From positions 41,143 to 105,142 of the forward strand of contig JACPYS010000023.1 in assembly GCA_016195915.1 (NCBI GenBank): DNA of 64,000 nucleotides. The letters run 5' to 3'. This DNA comes from Betaproteobacteria bacterium. Lineage in GTDB: Bacteria; Pseudomonadota; Gammaproteobacteria; Burkholderiales; SG8-39. This document shows positions 58,801 through 64,000 of the stretch, piece by piece. Position 1 is the stretch's first letter; every line of letters starts with the position of its first letter. The position numbers were made by a program, and so were the translations under genes. The notes under the pieces were generated by a model that saw only the letters and a program-made list of their open reading frames with translations, was not told the origin of the DNA and searched no databases.

Positions 58801-59121
58801 ATGCGTGGAAATATCGGCCAGTTGATGAAACAGGCGCAGATGATGCAGGAGAACATGCGCCGCATGCAGGAAAACCTCGGCACGATCGAAATCGAGGGCC
58901 AGTCCGGCGCCGGCATGGTGAAGGTCACGATGACCTGCAAGTACGATGTGAAGCGCGTCATCATCGATCCTTCGGTGGCCGATGACCGCGAGATGCTCGA
59001 AGACCTGATTTCCGCCGCATTCAACGACGCCGCGCGCCGTGTCGAGGCGACGATTGCGGAGAAGATGGGCTCGATGACCGCGGGGATGGGCCTGCCTGCC
59101 GGTTTCAAGCTTCCCTTCTAG
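58801..59121 (+). CDS. ybaB: Nucleoid-associated protein YbaB/EbfC
   Basis: A 106-residue DNA-binding dimer protein. The N-terminal helix [20 protein letters not shown] and the strand [20 protein letters not shown] are the hallmark of the family, and it ends in [12 protein letters not shown]. Its place between dnaX and recR is conserved in most bacteria. It coats DNA and may assist RecR-linked repair. ATG 58801 is used; a GTG one codon upstream is in frame but less likely. Confidence 0.95.
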   Translation: MRGNIGQLMKQAQMMQENMRRMQENLGTIEIEGQSGAGMVKVTMTCKYDVKRVIIDPSVADDREMLEDLISAAFNDAARRVEATIAEKMGSMTAGMGLPAGFKLPF

Positions 59122-59127
59122 CACCGC

Positions 59128-59742
59128 ATGGCGGCCAAGGATCCCGTCCCCGGCGCGAAGGGGCTGGAGCGCCTGATCGAGGCGCTGCGCGTCCTCCCAG
59201 GCGTGGGTCCGCGCAGTGCACAGCGCATGGCCTATCACTTGCTGCAGCGCGATCGCGGCGGCGCTGAACAACTCGCTCACGCACTCGAGGCGGCGATCTC
59301 CGGGGTGCACCATTGCGCGCGGTGCAACAATTTCACCGAGGAGGAGGTGTGCGCGCTGTGCCGTTCGCCGCGCCGTGATCCCTCGTTGCTCTGCGTCGTC
59401 GAGACGCCCGCCGATCTGGGGATGGTCGAGCAGACGCTCAGCTACTCCGGAATGTATTTCGTGCTGATGGGACGACTCTCGCCGCTCGATGGGGTCGGGC
59501 CGCGCGATATCGGTCTGGACCGGCTGCTCGCGCGCGCGGGCGACGGTCTGGTCGACGAGGTGATCCTCGCGACCAACTTCACCAACGAAGGCGAAGCGAC
59601 CGCCCATTACATCGCCGAGATGCTGCGCGCGCGCGGCATTCGCGCGAGCCGCATTGCGCGCGGCGTTCCGCTCGGCGGGGAACTCGAATACGTGGATGCG
59701 GGCACGCTTTCCCAGGCACTGATCGAACGCCGCGCGTTGTAG
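59128..59742 (+). CDS. recR: Recombination protein RecR
   Basis: A 204-residue protein of the RecFOR pathway, which loads RecA on gapped DNA. The helix-hairpin-helix region is [18 protein letters not shown], the zinc finger [18 protein letters not shown] near 59, and the Toprim motif [16 protein letters not shown] with the acidic pair later. The C-terminal part [20 protein letters not shown] is highly conserved. It is the third gene of the dnaX operon, six bases after ybaB. Confidence 0.96.
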   Translation: MAAKDPVPGAKGLERLIEALRVLPGVGPRSAQRMAYHLLQRDRGGAEQLAHALEAAISGVHHCARCNNFTEEEVCALCRSPRRDPSLLCVVETPADLGMVEQTLSYSGMYFVLMGRLSPLDGVGPRDIGLDRLLARAGDGLVDEVILATNFTNEGEATAHYIAEMLRARGIRASRIARGVPLGGELEYVDAGTLSQALIERRAL

Positions 59743-59770
59743 AATCGCTCAGTACTCCAAGGAGGCTGCG

Positions 59771-60790
59771 ATGAAGAACAGGATCAAGATGATCGCCGTA
59801 GCAATGGCGGCGGCCGTGGCCGCTCCCGCTCAGGCGCAGCTCGAGAAGCGCGATGTGCACATCGCGGTGGGCGGACAAAACTCCTTTTACTACCTGCCGA
59901 TGACCATCGCCGAGCGGCTTGGCTACTTCAAGGAGGAGGGGATCAACCTCAAGGTCAGCGACTTCGCGGGCGGCGCGATCGCCCTGCGCGCGGTGGTGGG
60001 GGGGAGCGCCGACGTCGTGTCGGGCGCCTATGAGCACACCGTCAGCCTGCAGTCCAAGAAACAGTACTTCAAGGCGTTCGTGGCGCAGGGGCGGTTGCCG
60101 CAGATCGCGTTCGGAGTCGTCAGCGCGAAGGCGGACGCGATCCGCTCGTTCAAGGACCTCAAGGGGCTGAAGATTGGAGTGAGCGCGCCCGGGTCCAGTA
60201 CGCACAACCTCGTGAAGCAGCTCCTCACCAAGGGCGGCCTCGACCCGAACAAGGATGTCGCCATCATCGGGGTCGGCCTCGGGGCGACCGCGATCAACGC
60301 GATCAAGAGCGGGCAGGTCGACGCAATCTCGAATACCGATCCGGTCATGACCAAGCTCGAGCAGGACCACACGATCAAGGTTCTCGCCGACACGCGCACC
60401 GTGAAGGGCACCGAGTCGGTCTGGGGCGCACGCTTGCCCGCGGGTGTGCTGCATGCCCCGATCGAGTTCGTGCAGAAGAACCCGAACACCGTCCAGGCGC
60501 TGGCGAACGCGATCGTGCGCGCCGACCGCTGGATCTCCAAGGCGAGCGCCACTGACGTCGCCAAGGTCGTTCCAGAGGCGTACCTGCTCGGCGATCGCGC
60601 GCTGTACCTGTTCTCCTTCGACAAGGTGAAGGAAGCCATCTCGCCCGACGGTCTGATCTCCGACGCCGGCGCGAAGGCCACGGTGCGTTCGCTCGCGGCG
60701 TTCGATCCAGCGGTAAAGCCAGCCGAGATACAGCTCGAGCGCACCTATACCAACGAGTTCGCGAAAAAGGCGAACGCGAAATACAAGTGA
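59771..60790 (+). CDS. ABC transporter substrate-binding protein (NitT/TauT/SsuA type)
   Basis: A periplasmic binding protein of 339 residues. The signal peptide (MKNRIKMIAVAMAAAVAAPA) ends near AQAQ. The motif SFYYLPMTIAERLGYFKEEG and the segment VVGGSADVVSGAYEHTVSLQ are typical of NMT1/TauA-like proteins. It is the first gene of a three-gene importer with the ATPase and permease, joined by GTGA. Ligands of this class include sulfonates, nitrate and pyrimidine precursors; the sequence does not say which. Confidence 0.9.
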   Translation: MKNRIKMIAVAMAAAVAAPAQAQLEKRDVHIAVGGQNSFYYLPMTIAERLGYFKEEGINLKVSDFAGGAIALRAVVGGSADVVSGAYEHTVSLQSKKQYFKAFVAQGRLPQIAFGVVSAKADAIRSFKDLKGLKIGVSAPGSSTHNLVKQLLTKGGLDPNKDVAIIGVGLGATAINAIKSGQVDAISNTDPVMTKLEQDHTIKVLADTRTVKGTESVWGARLPAGVLHAPIEFVQKNPNTVQALANAIVRADRWISKASATDVAKVVPEAYLLGDRALYLFSFDKVKEAISPDGLISDAGAKATVRSLAAFDPAVKPAEIQLERTYTNEFAKKANAKYK

Positions 60791-61590
60791 CTGCGGCGCT
60801 CGCGCTCGAGCGCGTCACCTGCACCTTCATATCCCGCGAGAACCGCGACCAGCGCTACACGGCGGTGCGGGATGCGACGCTGGTGGTTGCCCCGGGCGAG
60901 TTCGTTTCGGTGGTTGGCCCGACCGGCTGCGGCAAGACGACACTGCTCAACGTCGCGGCGGGACTGCTGGCGCCTTCCGCGGGTAGCGTGCGCGTGCACG
61001 GCGAATTGCTCGAGGGAATCAACGCACGTGCCGGCTATCTGTTTCAATCCGAAGCGCTGATGCCCTGGCGCAGTGCGTTCGACAACATCGTCGCCGGGCT
61101 CGAATTCCGCGGGGTGCCTGCGGACGTCGCGTCCGCGAAGGGCAACGACTGGCTCAAGCGGGTCGGACTCGCCGGATTCGGCAACCGCTTTCCCCATCAG
61201 CTTTCGGGTGGCATGCGCAAGCGCGTCTCGTTGGCACAGACACTGATCCTGGATCCGAAGATACTGCTCATGGACGAGCCGTTCTCGGCGCTCGACGTGC
61301 AGACGCGCCAGCTGATGGAGAACGAACTGCTTGAACTATGGTCGGCGGACCGCAAGTCGGTGGTGTTCATCACCCACGATCTGGAGGAGGCGATATCGCT
61401 CTCCGACCGCGTGGTGGTGCTATCGGCCGGACCGGAAACCCACCCGATCGGCGAGTATGCAATCGACCTTCCGCGGCCGCGCGACGTGTCGGAAATCAGG
61501 CTCTCGCCGCGCTTCATCGAAATCCACGCCGAAATCTGGCACGCGATGAAGGACGAGGTGTTGAAAGGCTATGCGCAACAGCAGCAATAA
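60787..61590 (+). CDS. ABC transporter ATP-binding protein (NitT/TauT type)
   Basis: A 267-residue nucleotide-binding subunit that energises the importer. Walker A is GPTGCGKTTLLN near 44, the Q-loop LFQSEALMPWRS near 83, signature LSGGMRKRVSLAQ near 140, Walker B ILLMDEPFSALD near 160, and the switch His in VVFITHDLEEAI near 195. It starts with GTG overlapping the binding protein's stop and ends overlapping the permease start by 20 bases, so all three genes are one unit. Confidence 0.95.
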   Translation: MTAALALERVTCTFISRENRDQRYTAVRDATLVVAPGEFVSVVGPTGCGKTTLLNVAAGLLAPSAGSVRVHGELLEGINARAGYLFQSEALMPWRSAFDNIVAGLEFRGVPADVASAKGNDWLKRVGLAGFGNRFPHQLSGGMRKRVSLAQTLILDPKILLMDEPFSALDVQTRQLMENELLELWSADRKSVVFITHDLEEAISLSDRVVVLSAGPETHPIGEYAIDLPRPRDVSEIRLSPRFIEIHAEIWHAMKDEVLKGYAQQQQ

Positions 61591-62389
61591 CTCGATGCTG
61601 CGCGTCTGGCAGGCACTGGTGCTGGTCGCTGTGATCGCGCTCTGGCATATCGGCACCAGCCCGACGCTGCTGCCGCCGCTGTATTTCGACAATGCCGACA
61701 AGGCGGCATTCTTCTTCGGCGAGCCGCTGACGGTGTTGTCGCGCATCTGGAACTGGTTCGCCGGTGGCGAAATCTACCGCCATTTGTGGGTGACACTGGT
61801 GGAGACGCTGCTTGCGTTCGTGATGGGCACGGTGTCGGGGCTCCTGATCGGCATCTGGCTCGCGCTTGCCCCGACCGCATCCGCAATCTCCGACCCGTAC
61901 ATCAAGGCGCTCAACGCCATGCCGCGACTGATCCTTGCGCCGATTTTCTTCGTCTGGTTCGGCCTGGGCATTGCTTCCAAGGTGGCGATCGGCGTCTCAC
62001 TGGTGTTCTTCATCGTATTCTTCAACGTCTACCAGGGCGTGCGCGAGGTGAGCCCCGTCGTTCTCGCCAACGCGCGCATGCTCGGCGCGACTCACCGCCA
62101 GTTGTTGCGCTATGTGTACCTGCCGAGTGCCATGAGCTGGGTATTCGCCAGCCTGCACAATTCGGTCGGCCTCGCATTCGTGGGCGCAGTGGTGGGAGAA
62201 TACCTCGGCTCTTCCGAAGGCGTGGGCTATCTGATCCACCAGGCCGAGGGCGTGTTCGATATCAATTCCGTATTCGCCGGCATCGTGGTCCTCACCGGCT
62301 TCGCGCTGGTGCTCGACTGGTGCGTGACGCTGGCCGAAAAACGGCTGATGATCTGGCAACCGCGCCAGGGCGAGACCGAGCGCATCTAG
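61571..62389 (+). CDS. ABC transporter permease (NitT/TauT type)
   Basis: A 272-residue inner-membrane subunit with about six membrane segments. The coupling motif with the ATPase is NARMLGATHRQLLRYVYLPS near 172 (EAA loop). HLWVTLVETLLAFVMGTVSG near 76 and AMPRLILAPIFFVWFGLGIA near 118 are typical for this class. The ATG at 61571 overlaps the ATPase gene; a second ATG at 61595 is possible but lacks a ribosome site. It should carry the ligand caught by the protein encoded at 59771. Confidence 0.93.
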   Translation: MRNSSNNSMLRVWQALVLVAVIALWHIGTSPTLLPPLYFDNADKAAFFFGEPLTVLSRIWNWFAGGEIYRHLWVTLVETLLAFVMGTVSGLLIGIWLALAPTASAISDPYIKALNAMPRLILAPIFFVWFGLGIASKVAIGVSLVFFIVFFNVYQGVREVSPVVLANARMLGATHRQLLRYVYLPSAMSWVFASLHNSVGLAFVGAVVGEYLGSSEGVGYLIHQAEGVFDINSVFAGIVVLTGFALVLDWCVTLAEKRLMIWQPRQGETERI

Positions 62390-62408
62390 GGAAGCAAACG
62401 GAGTGGTG

Positions 62409-63380
62409 ATGAGGAAAACGCCGGGTATTTGCCTCGCACTGTTGTTGGGAGTCTTTCTTGCGGGCTGCGCGCACGCCCAGGCATGGCCCGCCCGGCCGGT
62501 AAAGATCGTCGTATCGTTTCCGCCCGGCTCGACGCCCGACACGGTGGCGCGTGTGCTTGCACCCAAGCTCCAGGAGGCGCTGGGACAGCCGTTCGTGGTC
62601 GAGAACCGCGCGGGCGCGGGCGGCAACCTTGCGGCCGACCAGGTTGCGAAGTCTCCCGCTGACGGCTACACACTGCTGGTGAGCACGAATGCGGCGGTCG
62701 CCACCAACAAGGTGCTGTACCGCGATCTGCCCTACGATCCTGAGAAGGACCTGGAAACCATTTCGCTGCTCGCCGCGGCACCGCAGTTGCTGGTCGTTCA
62801 CCCGTCGGTTGCCGCCCACTCGTTCACGGAACTGGTTGCCTACGTGCGTGCGAATCCGGGGCGGCTGTCTTACGGATCGGTCGGCTCCGGCAGCGCAGCG
62901 CACCTGACGATGGAATTGCTGAAATCCGAAGCGAAGCTGTTCATCGTTCACATCCCGTATCGCGGATTTCCGCAGGCCGTGACCGACATGGTCGGCGGCA
63001 ACATTCACGTGATGTTCGCGATCGCTCCGGGTGTGCTGCCGCAGGTGAAAGCGGGACGGTTGCGCGCGCTCGCGGTGACCAGCCTGAAACGTATCGACTC
63101 CGCGCCCGAAGTGCCCAGCATCGCCGAGCTCGGGCTGCCGCGACTCGAGTCGCTGGCGTGGATCGGTTTGCTCGCGCCGGCGCGCATGCCTGCTGCAATC
63201 ATCGAGCGCCTGGCCATCGAAGCCCGGAAAGGACTGCGCGCGCCGGACGCCGCGAAACTCCTTGCCAACCAGGGTTTCGAGGTCGTCGCCAACGCGCCGG
63301 CGGAGTTCCGGCGCTTCCAGCACGCCGAAATCGAGAAATGGGGGAAGGTTATTCGCTCGACCGGCGCGACTCCCGAGTGA
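62409..63380 (+). CDS. Bug/TctC-family tripartite tricarboxylate transporter substrate-binding protein
   Basis: A periplasmic binding protein of about 323 residues. The signal region MRKTPGICLALLLGVFLAGC contains LAGC-AHAQA, so either lipid attachment or cleavage after AHA is possible. The mature start AWPARPVKIVVSFPPGSTPD and the pocket region GQPFVVENRAGAGGNLAADQ are diagnostic of Bug proteins. ATG 62409 is used with GGAG five bases upstream; two GTG codons lie just before it. It follows the ABC transporter genes by 19 bases but belongs to a different transport class. The ligand is unknown. Confidence 0.9.
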   Translation: MRKTPGICLALLLGVFLAGCAHAQAWPARPVKIVVSFPPGSTPDTVARVLAPKLQEALGQPFVVENRAGAGGNLAADQVAKSPADGYTLLVSTNAAVATNKVLYRDLPYDPEKDLETISLLAAAPQLLVVHPSVAAHSFTELVAYVRANPGRLSYGSVGSGSAAHLTMELLKSEAKLFIVHIPYRGFPQAVTDMVGGNIHVMFAIAPGVLPQVKAGRLRALAVTSLKRIDSAPEVPSIAELGLPRLESLAWIGLLAPARMPAAIIERLAIEARKGLRAPDAAKLLANQGFEVVANAPAEFRRFQHAEIEKWGKVIRSTGATPE

Positions 63381-63448
63381 CGCGCCGAGAGGGAGAATCG
63401 CGTCGCGCAACGACTTCCCGAGCCCTCAACGAATCTTCGATGGATTTG

Positions 63449-63477
63449 TTGACACGGACTTTCGAAACGCTCATAAT
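63449..63477 (+). promoter_or_regulatory. Strong sigma-70-type promoter upstream of tRNA-fMet
   Basis: TTGACA (63449-63454) and CATAAT (63472-63477) are separated by 17 bases. The predicted start lies near 63484, about nine bases before the tRNA. This is the closest to consensus of any promoter in the window. Confidence 0.8.
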
Positions 63478-63492
63478 CTTTGTCTCAACTGG

Positions 63493-63569
63493 CGCGGGGT
63501 GGAGCAGTCTGGCAGCTCGTCGGGCTCATAACCCGAAGGTCAGAGGTTCAAATCCTCTCCCCGCAACCA
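63493..63569 (+). tRNA. Initiator tRNA-fMet (CAT)
   Basis: The 77-base sequence has anticodon CAT in the loop CTCATAA, three GC pairs below it (GGG/CCC) and the unpaired C1:A72 end (CGCGGGG...CCCCGCA), all marks of the initiator tRNA. CCA is encoded (ACCA to 63569). The T arm is GGTTCAAATCC. Confidence 0.96.
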
Positions 63570-63773
63570 ACGCCTTGCAAACACGCCCTCGGGCGCTGCT
63601 TTACCGACGCCTTGCGGCGTTCGCTCTTTAAAAATTTACAGCCGATAAGTGTGGGCGCTTGAGTCGACGGCGCCGGTTCGTTCTTCGGGGCGCGCCGGCA
63701 AAGCATTCGAGTGCTCACGGAAGAGTAATACAAGTAACTCCGTTTACTTTGAGTGAGAAACAAGCAAGAGATT
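63570..63773 (+). promoter_or_regulatory. rRNA leader with boxA between tRNA-fMet and 16S rRNA
   Basis: The boxA-like CGCTCTTTAAAA (63622-63633), which binds the NusB/NusE antitermination complex, is followed by ATTTACAGCCGATAAGTG, typical of betaproteobacterial rrn leaders. Two short hairpins precede it, CGCCC-TC-GGGCG (63584-63595) and ACGCC-TTGC-GGCGT (63607-63620). No -35/-10 pair is seen inside this stretch. Confidence 0.7.
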
Positions 63774-64000
63774 AAACTGAAGAGTTTGATCCTGGCTCAG
63801 ATTGAACGCTGGCGGCATGCCTTACACATGCAAGTCGAACGGCAGCACGGGGGCAACCCTGGTGGCGAGTGGCGAACGGGTGAGTAACGCGTAGGGATCT
63901 GCCTGTTAGAGGGGGATAAGCCGAGGAAACTTGGACTAATACCGCATACGCTCTGAGGAGGAAAGCACGGGACAATAAAATGCCGTGCGCTAACAGATGA
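63774..64000 (+). rRNA. 16S ribosomal RNA (5' part, cut by window end)
   Basis: AGAGTTTGATCCTGGCTCAG (63781-63800) is the universal 5' primer region, and ATTGAACGCTGGCGGCATGC and GCAAGTCGAACGGCAGCACG follow as in betaproteobacteria. The mature 5' end is placed near 63774 (AAACTGAAGAG). Only about 227 bases are inside the window. Confidence 0.98.

Noticed and set aside
56983..59607. 874-codon open frame on the minus strand
   Set aside because: Antisense to dnaX, ybaB and recR, which are certain genes; no protein features.

Overview
The window reads as a chromosomal segment of a betaproteobacterium, probably Burkholderiales- or Nitrosomonadales-like. The grounds are the 5' end of a beta-type 16S rRNA gene and its leader at the right edge, an XrtA/PEP-CTERM exopolysaccharide locus, Bug-family (TctC-like) binding proteins, and the order ffs - dnaX - ybaB - recR. 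No search was run, so family names rest on motifs and memory of the families.

Layout. (1) 24-11316: distal part of an exosortase-A-type exopolysaccharide locus on the + strand: chain-length protein, tyrosine autokinase, outer-membrane protein, ExeA-like ATPase, nucleotide-sugar dehydrogenase and epimerase, polysaccharide deacetylase, flippase and polymerase. (2) 11404-18588: a scarred stretch holding an IS630 remnant, a formyltransferase/beta-propeller gene, a duplicated scrap of the polymerase gene cut by an IS4-type element with an amber stop, and decayed toxin-antitoxin genes. A Bug-type binding protein and a methyltransferase gene lie inside it. (3) 18592-26224: zapE, an acuI/prpE-like pair, small genes, an M23 peptidase, a GrdB-like gene interrupted by an in-frame TGA that looks like selenocysteine with a 17-nt SECIS-like hairpin, and a PilZ gene. 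(4) 26310-37004: a defence-type island, all on the minus strand: an SNF2-like helicase with a DUF3883 end, two AlbA/Schlafen-type ATP-binding proteins, chimeric copies of pieces of these genes, an intact ParE-type toxin-antitoxin pair, and an AbiU2/HEPN-like three-gene cassette. (5) 37129-41956: minus-strand operon of CoA transferase, HMG-CoA-lyase-like protein, MFS transporter and class I fumarase. (6) 42190-54660: acetyl-CoA synthetase, a CbrA-like symporter/histidine kinase, a receiver protein, a pseudo-kinase fused to a DEDDh exonuclease, a CBS-DUF294 protein and a DUF4212/solute symporter pair. Together these look like an acetate or small-carboxylate uptake, activation and sensing unit. 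(7) 54724-64000: housekeeping genes (TPR protein, response regulator, tRNA-Ser, SRP RNA, dnaX, ybaB, recR), a NitT/TauT-type ABC transporter, another Bug-type binding protein, tRNA-fMet and the start of 16S rRNA.

The strongest unusual items are the predicted selenoprotein with its SECIS-like hairpin (24226-25461), the repeated helicase-end/AlbA modules of the defence island (27341-34893), the pseudo-histidine-kinase/exonuclease fusion (48204-50354), and several toxin-antitoxin genes that have lost their middle parts (15383-18588).
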